64,000 bases of DNA from Sequoia sempervirens (taxonomy: Eukaryota; Streptophyta; Pinopsida; Cupressales; Cupressaceae), in NCBI GenBank assembly GCA_007258455.2, contig VDFB02270651.1, forward strand, positions 495,955,370-496,019,369, in the 5' to 3' direction. A program made the position numbers and the translations under genes. Below are positions 49,695 through 61,544 of the stretch, piece by piece; position 1 is the first letter of the stretch; each line of letters opens with the position of its first letter. The notes below the pieces were generated by a model, which was given only the letters and a program-made list of their open reading frames with translations, ran no database searches and was not told the DNA's origin.

Positions 49695-50042
49695 CTACAC
49701 TTTCGGGGGTGGGAGTTCCTGTAGATAGAATGTATTATGCAATGAATTCACGCTAATATGATCTATCAATGCATTAACATCCATCATCCTAGCAGAAGAA
49801 GGAAATAGAATCTTTTGCAAAGCTTCCCGAAGCATACCTTGATAAACTGACGTAGACTGAAGCAAGTCCCACAGTGAGATCTTGGCAGGAGTGACACAAA
49901 ATTGCTCCACAAGATCATAATAACTATGTGCTTTAGTTGTGGGTTTAGGTGTTGAAAGAAGACTTGGTTGAGATGGTGGTAAAGAAGTAGGTTGAGTAAT
50001 ATTTTTTTGATTCCTTCTAGTATTATAAGTATGGGCTACCAC
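49695..50042 (-). CDS. Retroelement ORF preceding the protease
   Basis: A 115-codon ORF that ends just upstream of the protease piece. SYYDLVEQFCVTPAKISLWD and then LLQSTSVYQGMLREALQKIL match the linker commonly found before the protease in Tat polyproteins. The N-terminus is basic (TYNTRRNQKN). It is probably part of the same ancestral frame, now separated by stops. Confidence 0.6.
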   Translation of the reverse strand: MVAHTYNTRRNQKNITQPTSLPPSQPSLLSTPKPTTKAHSYYDLVEQFCVTPAKISLWDLLQSTSVYQGMLREALQKILFPSSARMMDVNALIDHISVNSLHNTFYLQELPPPKV

Positions 50043-50044
50043 TC

Positions 50045-50413
50045 TTAAGAGGGAGCCTTTGTGTAAAGATCTAGAGAATCACTATGAAATGGAACACCAT
50101 GAATGGAACAAATTATTTTAGGCCTTTGAAGGGCAGTAGAGACTACGACTACATTTACGTATGCATCACAACTAATGGAGGAATTTTTTGAAGAAATATG
50201 CTCAACATCTATCCTTGGAGGATCTAATGTGAGAGGAGCTTCATCACTCACTAATGCATTGTTGCCAGAAGATAATGCATTGGAATAAAGAAAAGGTAGA
50301 GTGACATTAAGAAAAGTATCAATGATTTCATCTTCTTGTAATAAAATATCCTCCAAACTAAGAGGGATTTTATGAGAAGGATCAAAGATACCGAGTGGCA
50401 TAGGCAAAGCCAA
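50045..50413 (-). CDS. Retroelement N-terminal ORF piece
   Basis: A 122-codon open stretch near the 5' end of the element's interior, starting MALPMPLGIFDPSHKIPLSL. Its C-terminal part ICSIHGVPFHSDSLDLYTK resembles a segment found between gag and protease in some Tat polyproteins, but I am not sure. An upstream in-frame stop separates it from MHLMSSFISSVSNFIQ. It may be non-coding today. Confidence 0.4.
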   Translation of the reverse strand: MALPMPLGIFDPSHKIPLSLEDILLQEDEIIDTFLNVTLPFLYSNALSSGNNALVSDEAPLTLDPPRIDVEHISSKNSSISCDAYVNVVVVSTALQRPKIICSIHGVPFHSDSLDLYTKAPS

Positions 50414-50583
50414 GTCACCAGCACAGGCTTAAAATGAAACATCATTAACTCTTTGAATAAAATTAGAAACTGAACTAATAAAAGAAGACATTAAATGCAT
50501 TTTGAAAATAACAAGCTAAATACAAGAAATAATGCATAAACAAGTTGACCAAAGGTTGACGTGTTATTTCTACTTTGACGACA

Positions 50584-51822
50584 TGGAGATTTACTACCCT
50601 CGAGTCTTGAGACAAACAAGAGTCTTCAAGGAGAAAATGGTCCTCAACTACCTCAAACTACCTAATAAGCTAAAGAGGAACAAAGCTCAAGTGACGAGGT
50701 AAAAAGGTGAGAGTTCTAGAATAAAAAAGAGTAGGTCACAAAGGTCTTTTGGACAGATTGATGAGCTCTTGACCAAGGACGACAACGCAACACGTTGGCA
50801 TCCCAGAGGCCTACCGGTGTCTCGTATAAACTAAAAATTGAGAATGCCACAAAGAACAATAATATGACTACTTCTACCCCAACTTCTAATAACTCTTAGA
50901 ATGCAGGAAAGTAATAAAGTATAACAAAACTAAGATAAAGTAAACTAAGTAAAATGTAGATTAAATGAAATGTAGATGATGAAATGAAAGAAGAGGAAAG
51001 AGAGCACTCACAACCAACCAAGCAATGAAGCCTTTGGAAAATAAATGTCTTTAATACCTGCACACATAAGACCAAGGAAAATGTTGGGGCTGTTTAGGGG
51101 CTTGCCTTAGTCAAATCCCTGTTTCGGTGTTCCACCTCCATGGACAATTAGATAGATAGATAGAGAAAATAATAGATAATAAAATAGACAAATAGATGAG
51201 ATAGACAATGCATAGACAAGGGATGTGAGAAATCCCAAGATGCTTAAAGACACAAGATAAGAGATAAATATCACCTGCATGGCTTGAGGAAGCCAGAGAG
51301 AGAGAAGGCTGTGAGAGCCAAGAGAGTTGTAGAAGACGTGGCAACTTTAGAGTGTTGTAGCAAGCAAGAGAGCAAGAGAAAAATACAAGAAAATGTCCAA
51401 GAGAGGAGAGGAGAGACCAAGAGAGATCAAGAAGACTAAATGAATTGAAAAGAAGGTTCCCGAGTTGTTACAAGGCATCCTGAGCTGTTACCACCAACAA
51501 AAGTAAGTGACAAGGCACCTGGAAAATGACTGTTTGAATGTTGAAATGTCATGGAATACTAGCACATCGTGCAGACGTCCACGCGATGCACTAGTGTCTA
51601 GACAAATCACATTACAAAATGGTGGGAACAAGGAAAAGACAAGGTTTGATGCAAAGCTAACACACAAAGGTAGTTGTTGAATAGGGGTCATGAGCATCCT
51701 GAGAAGGAAGAAGGCTGATGCAAGGGCTAAAATGAGCCTGCACAAACACTAAGGGAATGGACACTAAAGTGGATGCAAAAGTGTAGGTGAAATTGCAAGG
51801 GGTGCAATTTTACGACACTACA
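50584..51822 (-). repeat. 5' LTR of the Tat-like element
   Basis: On the - strand it begins TGTAGTGTCGTAAAATTGC and ends AAATCTCCA at 50584. The bases that follow, TGTCGTCAAAGTAG, occupy the primer-binding position. I do not recognise the matching tRNA. Confidence 0.85.
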
Positions 51823-51827
51823 AAATG

Positions 51828-52944
51828 TTATACTTTACAACCACATTTACTCCCTAATATATTCAAACTAAGCCCACATTTGACAATATGATTTTTTCTA
51901 AAATTTCCATAAATGGAATGACAATTATTTAATGACAATGGAATATAAAGATAGGCACATAGCCACATTTCAAATTAGGGTATGAGAACAATGAGTAATG
52001 CTAAATGAGCCACCAAGAGATGTGGGTATTTGAACTTCACCATTATAAGCAAGTAAAATGTAGATTGACATCACTCAAATCCAAACTAGAGCAACTCTAC
52101 AAGCTTGACAATTTGTGCTCTATGATGATAATTCTAACAAAATAAACAAAATAAAATCAAAACTATAGCTAATGCACAATACTTGCTTGAAGAATTAGAC
52201 ATATTGTAAGCTTGAAAGACTTTTTTATTTTTTGAAGAAAAAAAAAGATCTTACATACATTTACATGAATCAATCCCATTTGTATATCAAACTCTATATA
52301 CCCATTGGTTCATTTTAAATTTTAATGTGAAGACATACACACATGTTTGAATAGAGAAAATAATACCTTTACAATTATATTGTTTACATGATCTTTTCAC
52401 CAATAAATCCTTGTAATCTAATGGCTCACAATTGCCAATAGTATTTCTTGGAAAATGTACATTGTAGAAAATAACATCTATCCCCTAACTAGCCCTAGAC
52501 AACAAGCATTTACATAGATACATGTCTTGTAAGCAAAATTAAATAGCTTCAAAGACTTAAACAAAAATAATAATTATTTTTAATAGATCTCCTTCACCAT
52601 CACAAAGTTGCCCTTACATCAGCATCCCTTCCCAAGGAGGACTAATAAACAGCTTAAAGGTGAATTCTAATTTACCCTAGAACAAGAGACGCTCCGAGAG
52701 TCGCACCATCAAATCTAAATTTGAATCTGCCCATGGAAGATGCCAATGCTCTTTTAACAGGACAAAAAAATCCTTAATATTGTGTTCGAAATGAATCTGT
52801 TTTATGTGAACCGTGTCTTCGGAAATCATATAATTGCATAAATACGACCCCATTAATCTCTGGTATCCTCTTAAACATAAAGAGGGAAGCGGGCTTCCCC
52901 ATTTTCATTTATTCATCTCGGTGCAAAGACAGAAAAACAGTAAA
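51828..52944 (+). promoter_or_regulatory. TOP6B upstream region and 5' UTR
   Basis: About 1.1 kb between the Tat-like element and the start codon. A weak TATA-like GCATAAATAC lies near 52836, about 100 bp before the ATG. The 5' UTR is A-rich immediately before the start (AAACAGTAAA). No other gene is seen. The transcription start is not determinable here. Confidence 0.4.
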
Positions 52945-53544
52945 ATGGTTGACACGGATTCAGAGGGCAAAGATGGCAGCCCAGTTGAACAGCCCAAGCA
53001 GAAGAAAGGCGCCAAGTCGAAAACCACCGCTAAAGAAAGCGTCCTTAAACAAAGTAAGAAATACTTAAACTATTTCCTCCGGGAAACCTGAATAATCTTT
53101 GTCAAGAATTTTTCTAATATTTGAGAATTTTGTGCAGAGTCCCCAGCAGAGTTCTTCGCAGAAAACAAAAATATTGCAGGGTTTGATAACGTGAGTATTT
53201 ATCCTTACTTCTCTTTAATCTTTGTTTAGCATAATTTTTTCTATATTTATTTCTCCAGGTACAATGCTATACACACGTATTTGCTTAAATACACGGATAT
53301 ACACACGCATATATTCGCTTAGACATACACACAATTAGCTGGTCAGAAAAAAGTGATATGCACATATTTGCTTTTACATATAGCGATATATGCAAATATT
53401 TAGCTTGCCATTGATGATATTTTTGCCTCTTTGTTTGGTATTATAGCCGGGCAAGAGTCTTTACACGACTGTGCGCGAACTTGTGGAAAATGCGCTTGAT
53501 TCTGCGGAGTCTATTGCTGAACTTCCTGTCATCGAAGTTAGCAT
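52945..53544 (+). CDS. TOP6B: DNA topoisomerase VI subunit B, first three exons (partial)
   Basis: TOP6B is the ATP-binding subunit of plant topoisomerase VI, a nuclear A2B2 type II enzyme needed for endoreduplication. Exon 1 (52945-53053) encodes a charged, Lys-rich leader MVDTDSEGKDGSPVEQPKQ. Exon 2 (53138-53190) gives KSPAEFFAENKNIAGFDN, and exon 3 (53447-53544) gives PGKSLYTTVRELVENALDSA and onward to IEVS. These match the plant protein closely. The GHKL N-box is visible: E65, N69 and D72 in RELVENALDS. Splice sites are canonical (AAA|GTAAG, GCAG|AG, AAC|GTGAG, ATAG|CC, AT|GTAAGG), with phases 1, 0 and 2. About 86 residues are present, against roughly 670 in known plant TOP6B. Exon 4 is not in the window. 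Confidence 0.92.
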
Positions 53545-53949
53545 GTAAGGGTTTCAATTTCAATCTTACTTGCCTCTTCAAGATATTTTGCTTTTTAAAT
53601 TTCAGTCTTTGTTGTGCAGCTAAAAATTAAACAGACACAGTTATTTTCAGAAGCTTTTTACTCATCCTCATGGACTCTGAAAACCTCACGTTCATTGAGG
53701 GTTTATTTGTTCTATGTTTATTTTGTTAAAAAAGTATTTGCATCTGTGTTAAAACCCAGGCAGGCATGCCCCTCTAAATCGTGCTTTTTATTTCCATCAT
53801 TGATGTTCTAAAGAATGCAAGAGATTATCAGTATTATTTGCCAAGATACTTTGAGACTGACTGGATCGAGTTCTTCCTTGGAGAATAATCTCTCTGGTTT
53901 CATTATAGTTGACATGCTTGCCATGTATGGGTGGTCTGCACTAATATAG

Positions 53950-55228
53950 TGTAATGTCCCCTCCAAAGTGAGACATCTGTATTCAGTAGATTAGCCTATC
54001 ATTATGACCCTCGTAGGCTAATGAAGGTGATGAGAGGGTTTTTTGAGGATTGTATCACCTCCAATGTTAAGTGATGATCAGCTTTGGCTTTCATTTGAGG
54101 CTTCCGGGACTCAGTTAAGTTAGACAAAGACAAAGTGGGACCCTTACTATTTTTAGTAAGGCATGTGATCGTATGGAAAATCATCAGACGAGTTCCCAGT
54201 TCAGATGGCATGTTGAGAAATGATGAATTTAATGAGTTATTAATGTTATTTGGCTAAAATAACATTAATTAATTAAAATGTGATATTTTAATGTTATAAC
54301 TTGAGGGTCAAAACGTCATTAAAAGGGGGCCAAATTAATGAATTGGCCGCCAACTCCAAAGTTTTGAGTGAAATATTAAAAGATGCAAATAAATAACATT
54401 TTAATGTTATTAAATGCCTTTTTGGAGAAAGTTCAAACTTCTCATGAGAAGATATATATTTCACTTTGGAGTTATTTTGGAGGCATTCGATTGAGCATTT
54501 GTTGTTGATGAAATTTGTCTGAGAAATGAAAGCCAAGGGTTTTCAATCCTCAAGCCATTGGAGAACGTTTCTTCTTCAATGTTTGCAGCCGTTTGAAGCA
54601 ATGAAATACCTGTTGAATTTGGCATTCAGGAGGGCATCATTCAGATGTTCTATTGTGCAGATTGGAAAGACAAAAGGGTTTGATTTTTATTGTCAATGAT
54701 TGCAAGATTGAAAGGGTACGGTTGTTGATTTATCATCTGCCAAAATAAATCAGAATAAGGGAGGTACGGCTGGTGTGTTATCAACCATTCTTTGCAGCAG
54801 GGTCGGCCTTTCTAGAAGAGGGGCGATTTTAACACAGGGCTTAAAAAAAAATCAGAAAAAATATACAAAAGGGGCGCCCAAGCCCAAGGAACCCAGCCAC
54901 ACTTTCAGTGATCAAAAAGGCAGCCTATTGAGGAAGATTCAAACCTGTTTATGAAGTTGCTTTTTGGCTGAAAGTAACGAACAACAGCTGCATGTCTTAA
55001 GATAATTTTGGGTATGATTGTAATAGTTTGTTTTCTTGAATAATGAGCCAATAAAACTTGTATTAGAGGAGCTATTATCATAGTTGTTGAATTTCTTTAT
55101 GTTTTTGCATTTTATTCCTTTGCAAATATTTTTAAAAAAACCAAAAAAAGCAGAAAACCCTCATTAAACATCAAGCACACAAAACAAAAAAATCAGCATT
55201 AGAATTAAGGGCACGGAGTGTTCTTACA
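53950..55228. mobile_element. Solo LTR in TOP6B intron 3
   Basis: Starts TGTAATGTCCCC, ends GTTCTTACA and is flanked by TATAG (53945-53949 and 55229-55233). A poly(A)-like signal AATAAAACTTG near 55050 suggests + orientation. No internal region is present. The TGTAATGTCCC start is similar to that of the LTR at 61568. Confidence 0.85.
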
Positions 55229-55420
55229 TATAGCTACTTCACCATGAGAAGCTTGCCCTGGTGGGGTTTGAAACTGGCCTTCATTATGGTAATTGGTTCA
55301 CCTTACCAATTGGCTAGGCCTGCTAGACTAGAATATTATTATTATCATTTTTTTATTTATGATTTTATTATAATTTCTATAATTATCAGTTCAAAACGGG
55401 CCATCAATAGAGGGCAAGAA

Positions 55421-55429
55421 CTATTTATA
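55421..55429. repeat. Target-site duplication of the hAT element, left copy
   Basis: CTATTTATA here equals 58687-58695. hAT elements make 8-bp duplications; the ninth base is ambiguous with the element end. Confidence 0.75.
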
Positions 55430-58400
55430 TATGTTACCCCAGGTTTTCAGGATGGGGATGACAGAGGACAAGGGGGTGCCTTTCAGGGACGGGGACAGGA
55501 GGGATGCCATTTTTTAGGGAATGGCTATTAAAAAATAGGGAAAATTTAAAAATTATAGAAAATTTCAAATATTCACATGATAGCATTTATAAGGCAATCA
55601 TCATATACATCATAGAACCTTAACACATAATAGTAGAGTTCAATTGATATTTTCATTTTATAGAAAGCGACAAACAAATAAAGTTTTAACAAAATTTAAT
55701 TGCATTCATTAACAATGTGCATATATATTATATGAAAATTACATCAAAATGCCCAAAGGCTGCAAGTTTCAACTACAAAATGACAAAAATATAGAAATAT
55801 GCAGCTGTCACTATGAGAGGCTGTCTCATCTTGATCTAATGGAACCTCAAGCAATACGTCATGTGCCTCCTCATCATCAACTTGTGTAGTATCTTTGTGT
55901 TCAACATCTCAACGTGTGGCTGGAGTTTGACGATACTCAAGTGTCTGTTGATCTTGAAGCCGCAAGACACTATACACAACCACCAGCTTCTCTGATCATC
56001 TAGAGGTAAGCCTATTCCTCTTGACTGACTGGATGAAGCTATATGTAGACCAATTCCTCACTCCAACAGAGGAACTAGTGACCTGTGAAAGGAGATGAGT
56101 GGCAAGCATCCTCAACTCTGGTGCATCCTTGCCATGCCATGTCCACCATCTAATGGAGTCAATTTGAGCTAATGTAGCTCTATCCATCTTTGCCTCTAGT
56201 CTACTGAATGTTGTCCACAAAGATTCACAAAGGCTAGCCATTGTGCTCTAAGTTTGCTAGACTCGATATACATTTTCCTAAGGGCCTTCATGAAGCCTTC
56301 TTTCACTTCTTCATCATCAGATGGAGGCACTCTCCTAGGTCTTGCTGTATACCATTTGTGATTTAGAGTGTAGGCAGTCATATGAAGTGGGGTGTTCATA
56401 GTTTGCCATTGCTGTGTCACAATGGGCCTAATGTGCTCATAAAATCCCAAATTAGGGTCCTTGCTATGAATTGCTTGCTTCATTTGTCTAAGCATGCTGT
56501 CAAATGTCTCATAAATCTCTCCAAGGCTAGGATAGTCTTTATCAACATAGCTTATGATCCGCACAATAGGTGAGATAATGGAGCAAATATATCTACAAAG
56601 AATGAAATAAATTTAGTAAACTACAAGTTATAAACTAAGAAACAATAAAAAATAAAAAATCAGAAATTTAATAATAAAATCAGCAATTTATTAATTTAAT
56701 ATCAATAATAAAATGAAAACCATAAATTTAATATTAAAATCAGCAATGTATTAGTTAATAATAAAATCAGAATTTAATATTAAAAATCAGCTTTTCATTA
56801 AAAAATAAAAAACAAGAGTCTCTTAACTCATTGTGGACCACCAATCATTGTTGAGGATTTTTTGTTTGACACTTTTTCCTTCAGCTGTGTTTGCCTCTGC
56901 TCATCTAGCACACTCTAAATTAACCACCATTAATTGTAGAGGCTCTTGCACCTCAATCATCCTCTCCAACAAAATAAAGTAGCTAGCATATTTGGTATCT
57001 GCAGGCTTGAGGAATTCTTTCCTCAAAAAATTCCTAAACAAAGCAAGTGATGTGTGATGATTGCAAATGAACATCTGAATGCCTCTAGCTTTTGACACCA
57101 ATTCCTTCATCCAATCTATCTTTCAATGTGTTGTCCAACGCATGAATGCAACATGAGGTCCAAAAAATGTGCTTGTAAGCATCCTCCACCATTAATCTAG
57201 CTAACTTGCATACACGGGTTGAATCAATCACTATTTGTACAACATTAGAGGGTCCAACCTCGTTTATGACATCTTTCAAAATATGAAATTGGAAGCTTGC
57301 ATCCTTCCTCTTCCCCGAACAATCAATAGCTCTAAGAAAATAAAAGCCCGTTGGTCCACCCATCCATAATGATAGAGCAACCATCCCTTATCCAAACTTG
57401 TCTCAGCGCCATAATTATACTCACCTTGGAATACTCCTTATTAAGGAGGGAGGTGCATAGCTTATGATCTCTAGGGGGAACATACGAAGGACCAACAAAA
57501 AGTGCATCTTTGAACGCTTGTTCAAAAAACGAAGAGTGTGCCACATGAAATGGTATGACATTAGCATAGAAAAATTTGGCAATAGAACTATCAACTACAT
57601 CTCGTGATTACATGTTAAACATGCTTGCAACACTAATGGACCATTTCTTTCCTCTTTTACTCTTAGGCTCAACACTCCTAAATTTAGTAGGAGTAACACT
57701 AGACAATGACTCACTAGGCTGCAAAGATTCCATTGGCATTCTTATTTTTTTGGCTTCATCCTCAATGTGCAACCTAGTCACCTCGACCTTCTAAGCTAAT
57801 GTTATGGTTTGGCATGCTTTTACCCCTTAATGAGGTATGCCTAAAAGATGGGAGTAAACTCTTGTGTAGCTGTCCCTATAGGCCTCCTTGCAAATATGAC
57901 ACATCCATACTCTACTCCTCCTTGAATTTTTTTTCTTACTGTCTATGGCTGTTGTAAATTGTAAAAGAGGTTTTTTTGGGTTAAATGGGCCGTTTGCATA
58001 ATTTTTCAAGAGGTTAGGAGGGCATTGAAATGGATTTTCTGAACTAGGTGTCCTTGAAACACTCACTCTTTGAAGAACTTCCATGACATGTTTGTTCAAT
58101 TTCTTGACCGTCACTACCTAGCTTACTGCTGCTAGTGGTCATTGTGTTTTTTGGTTGAAATGTAAGTGATAGTTGCAAGTACAAACATAAAACACCAACA
58201 AACCAAAAAACCCTCTTAAGTGAAATTTTGACAAAAACAAACAAAAATGCACAAGAATTTGTAAAAATAAACAAAAATAATGAACTTACTTCAAATGATG
58301 AAGACTTGGTCTTCTTTTGCCCTTTCCTCACTTCTCTTTCCTTCTTTCACTTGGTTTTCATAGTTGTGCTCATCTTGCTCAACTCTTTACAATTTGCAAT

Positions 58401-58686
58401 ATGACACAAATGAGCTATTTTTGTTTGTTTTGAATGTTATAATGTTGTTTTTAGGTTTAGGTTTTATGCATATTATTTTTGTGTTAAAAAAAAAAATTGT
58501 AAAGTGGTTGGGCCATAGGGTGTGGCTAGCCGTCACTTGGCATTTTTGAGTTTCCACTGGCCATACTAGAGATGTTTTCGATTTTTTGTCAAATTTTGGG
58601 GACAACATGAGGATATTTTTGAGGCATCCCCGAGATGTTTAGGGATGCCCCTAATTTGGTTGGGGATGCATCCCCGAGTTACATAG
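55430..58686 (-). mobile_element. hAT DNA transposon with decayed transposase
   Basis: Terminal sequences TATGTTACCCCAGG (left) and, on the opposite strand, TATGTAACTCGGGG (right) form imperfect inverted repeats of a type known from plant hAT elements. They are bracketed by the CTATTTATA duplication. The transposase on the - strand has: a BED-type zinc finger (about 57900-57830, CHICKEAYRDSYTRVYSHLL); the DGWT motif (IIMDGWTN, about 57350); a DUF659-type segment (57384-57085); and the C-terminal dimerisation region (about 56090-55996, RNWSTYSFIQSVKRNRL). The pieces lie in different frames, so it is non-autonomous now. It lies antisense in TOP6B intron 3. Confidence 0.88.
55996..58140 (-). pseudogene. 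hAT transposase pseudogene
   Basis: Fragments in order on the - strand. 58114-57827 carries the BED finger with C-x2-C and later H residues. 57544-57332 has SLLNKEYSKVSIIMALRQVW and IIMDGWTN. 57384-57085 has FYFLRAIDCSGKRKDASFQF, IVIDSTRVCKLARLM and CCIHALDNTLKD. 57110-56901 and 56564-56196 cover the middle region. 56241-55996 ends with LATHLLSQVTSS and RNWSTYSFIQSVKRNRL. In active elements this protein cuts and joins the element ends. Frame changes and stops disrupt it. A possible start MTTSSSKLGSDGQE lies near 58140. Confidence 0.82.
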
Positions 58687-58695
58687 CTATTTATA

Positions 58696-59382
58696 ACTTC
58701 AACAAAAACATCTGTACCTCCAAAAATTGAACATTGACAGACCAAAGAGCCGAAGACCTGGTGGTTGTCCATTATATAAGTTCAATAGGTCAAGACAATG
58801 TATCCTTCTAAAGTTATATGAAATGCCTCTTACATTATTAAATACCGAGACACCGCCAAAGCAATCTAACATCTAACAAATGACAATTTACTACCTTATC
58901 CTCTGCAAATTAAGCAAAACAAATTGATAAAGCAACTAGGAACATCAAAATTAAAAACTTTAATCTCCTACCTGATGGGGCTAAGTTTTCTTTCCGTCAC
59001 TCGTCATCGAAGACTTGATTGATGGATTCAAGTGTCACAAGGACTCTTTACCCTTACTAGGGAAATACCTCATCGGGATACCATTTGCCTTATCATTCAT
59101 TTTTACATTTTCATGTACCAGGAAAGCTTCACTTTTCTCCAAATCTTTATTGTTTTAATTTATGATATGCATGCATACATATTACATCCTCCAACAATTT
59201 CAAAAGAATTACTATAATGCACAAACATATTTGAAATTCTCTTTAAAATTTAAAATTTTAAATATAAGGAGTGGGTTGAATACATAGTAGATTGGCTAGC
59301 GGTTTATCCTCAAATACCTTAGTAAAGAAGAAAATTCAATCAGTGCAATATAAATTATAATGGAGGTAAAGAATGAACAACA
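58696..59382. other. TOP6B intron DNA between hAT and SINE
   Basis: About 690 bp, AT-rich, with no gene or element ends seen. Confidence 0.4.
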
Positions 59383-59397
59383 TTGAATTTTGGATAT
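59383..59397. repeat. SINE target-site duplication, left copy
   Basis: TTGAATTTTGGATAT, identical to 59937-59951. Confidence 0.9.
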
Positions 59398-59936
59398 ATT
59401 TTTTTTTTGTTTGGTAAATCACTGCTAAAGGGCAGCACCCGTACGCTTTTGACTGGAGCTATACCAGTGAGACGACATTTGGGGGGCCTCATCCCCGCTA
59501 GACCACCACCACCACTGGTCACCCAATGCTCCGCCTACCAGCAGTCCCGCCTACCTCCCTGTTGGAATAGTGCCATTCCTCTGTTTGTGTCATCCTTATC
59601 TCTCCAAGACCAACCGAGCAGAAGGAGTGAAAGACTCACACGGGTTCGATACAGAACCTGCTAGGCATGAAAGACCCGTGTGGGTCCGACAATAGTCCAT
59701 GAGGAGCACACGCCGATAGGAAACTGAATCCATGAGCAGCACACGCCTCCAACACGATCAGTCACCACGTCCACCAAGATCACTTGCATGCCCTCCAAGA
59801 TCAGTTGCCACTTTATTTACCTCCGAACAGTTGGGACCAAACTGGTATACACCGCTAAGGTCCAGGCGGGGATTTGAACCTTGGTTGCACCACAAACGGG
59901 GCAACCATCTCACCATTACACCAACAGGTGATCCCC
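59398..59936 (-). mobile_element. tRNA-derived SINE (about 540 bp)
   Basis: On the - strand the head reads GGGGATCACCTGTTGGTGTA. It contains a pol III A box TGGTGTAATGGTGAGA (59908-59923) and B box GGTTCAAATCC (59870-59880) at tRNA-like spacing. The 3' end is an A-rich tail (T run 59399-59408 on +). Perfect 15-bp direct repeats flank it. The last 30 bp before the tail resemble the 3' end of the LINE at 29956-34925. It is longer than many plant SINEs; the middle section is of unknown origin. The tRNA-like head is not a functional tRNA. Confidence 0.88.
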
Positions 59937-59951
59937 TTGAATTTTGGATAT

Positions 59952-61375
59952 TTGCAATTAGAGTCCATATGTGAGATAACACAAAACAAATATCCTAGCA
60001 ACAAGGATCAAAAACATTTGGAAATTTTGGAGACTGGCAATAGTATACGATACAATAAAGTTTTAATACAAAGGGACTATATTACATTTGTTTTCTTAGT
60101 TTAAGTGCTTATCAAACAAGCAAAAAAAGAAAATATTAAACATAACTGTATTGAGAAGTGTAAAAATTGACATAATGCACAAATGACGACAACATGGACT
60201 TATGCAGAGTGTTGTTAGGAAGTGGACATATATGCATGTAATGGAGAAAATCACTTGCAAATTATGAAATTCTCAATCTTCGCTTGCATAGTTTTGGGAT
60301 TCCGACACTACTTTTTGGAATATATATGATGGAAGAGGAAATTCAAGCAAGCATATCTAAGAGCGGGAATTCAATGAAGCTAAATAAAGCGAATAATCTT
60401 GGACTAAGGTTGCAATGCTTTAGAGTGATTGCAAAAGCTTAAGGCTTTGGTCTAGAGTCAGATGAGGGTTATCTCAACAAGTCTAAAGATGAATAGGAGT
60501 GTAATAGAAAAACTAGAAAAGAGGATTTTGTTTTGGTTCAACAACTAGTTAAATATGTAGTAGTAGGACTTGTTAGGTCTCACAATTAGTACCAAGTCTT
60601 ACTCAACTCAGCCCTAGAGTGGGAAGTTGGATTGGTGTTTGAGAGTTGGCAAGATTGACCAAGACTTATCCAAAATTGACAAGATTCATTAAGATTTATT
60701 GAGAATCGGCAAGATTGACCAACTCAAACATGCCTAAATCATTCTTCACACAAATGTCTAAAGTTTTCATGTTTCATGCTGTGATTGTTTTTAATTTTAG
60801 CTCGGTGTAAAATCAACTTGGACTCTTTTGCATTTTCTAGATTTTATTGAGTGAATTTGTTGAGTTAAATCTGCCAATGTGGATAAGGGGAAACAAATGT
60901 CTACACTTGAACAAAATAAACAAACAAAAAGTTGCCATGCGGGCAATTGTTATGTCCCCTTTTCAATTAAATTATGTTTGTGGACCAAAGGCCTATTTCC
61001 CATTTCTAGTGTCTCCCTTGGTCAAAGTATGCGTATGTGTTTGCCCTCTTCTTCCCTCATGTGCGTGCCCACTGGGTTTGAAACTTTCAAAGTGTGTAGG
61101 TTGTCAGAGTTTTTGGAGTTTTTGGTCTTGGCATGCCTTTCCCCCCAACTCAACCTTGTTCCTTTGTTCCTGTTAGGATATCAAACTTTTCTATCCCAGC
61201 ATACCTCTCCCTTGTTCCATGCCTTCATCACTTTTTCTTTTTTGGAATTTCAATGCTCTCCTTATTGGCATCCCTTCCTTTTGATCACCAACTTCCCCAT
61301 CCTTGCCTTAGGTTTTCTTTTGATGCCAAAGTTTCAGCCTTCCCCTTACTTGGGTACCTCAAACGATCACCCCAA
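59952..61375. other. Intron DNA, possibly including more LTR sequence
   Basis: No gene is supported. TGTTATGTCCCC at 60948 looks like an LTR start and could be the real 5' end of the LTR that closes at 61544. A 186-codon ORF (60879-61439) has no domain features and runs into the LTR, so I do not call it. Confidence 0.35.
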
Positions 61376-61544
61376 TGTTAGAATATTATATTCTTCTTGT
61401 ATTAATGGTCAATACTACTGTTGCTACAGTAGTTTGTAGGTGAGGTAGTTAGACATTTTAAATGTCTACATTGATCTACCTCCTCTATTTAATGTAATCA
61501 TTTCCTTTGTTAATATAAGCAATTTTTAGCCCAAAATTGTTTCA
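61376..61544 (+). mobile_element. Copia 5' LTR (minimal extent)
   Basis: Starts TGTTAGAATATTATATTC, ends AAAATTGTTTCA and is followed immediately by the primer-binding site. The short length and start sequence fit small-LTR Copia families. An alternative start at 60948 would make it 597 bp. The 3' LTR is outside the window. Confidence 0.5.

Larger units (their letters stand above)
45481..51822 (-). mobile_element. Complete non-autonomous Tat-like Gypsy element (6.3 kb)
   Basis: The two LTRs are direct repeats (45481-46830 and 50584-51822) and the whole is flanked by AAATG on both sides. On the - strand the 5' LTR begins TGTAGTGTCGTAAAATTG and the 3' LTR is at the low-coordinate end. The 3.75 kb interior holds four ORF pieces reading right to left: an N-terminal stretch, a TPAKISLWDLLQS region, an aspartic protease, and a G-patch plus zinc-knuckle stretch. 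No RT, RNase H or integrase is present, so it would depend on a partner element. A purine-rich AGTTGGGGTAAAG abuts the 3' LTR. The LTRs differ from each other by many substitutions and about 110 bp in length, so it is not recent. Confidence 0.88.

Noticed and set aside
59870..59936. Possible tRNA gene on the - strand
   Set aside because: A and B boxes are present but it is the head of a SINE with an A-tail and 15-bp target duplications; the acceptor ends do not form a convincing tRNA.
60879..61439. 186-codon ORF on the + strand
   Set aside because: No recognisable motif, runs into a Copia LTR, and has overlapping ORFs of similar length in other frames.
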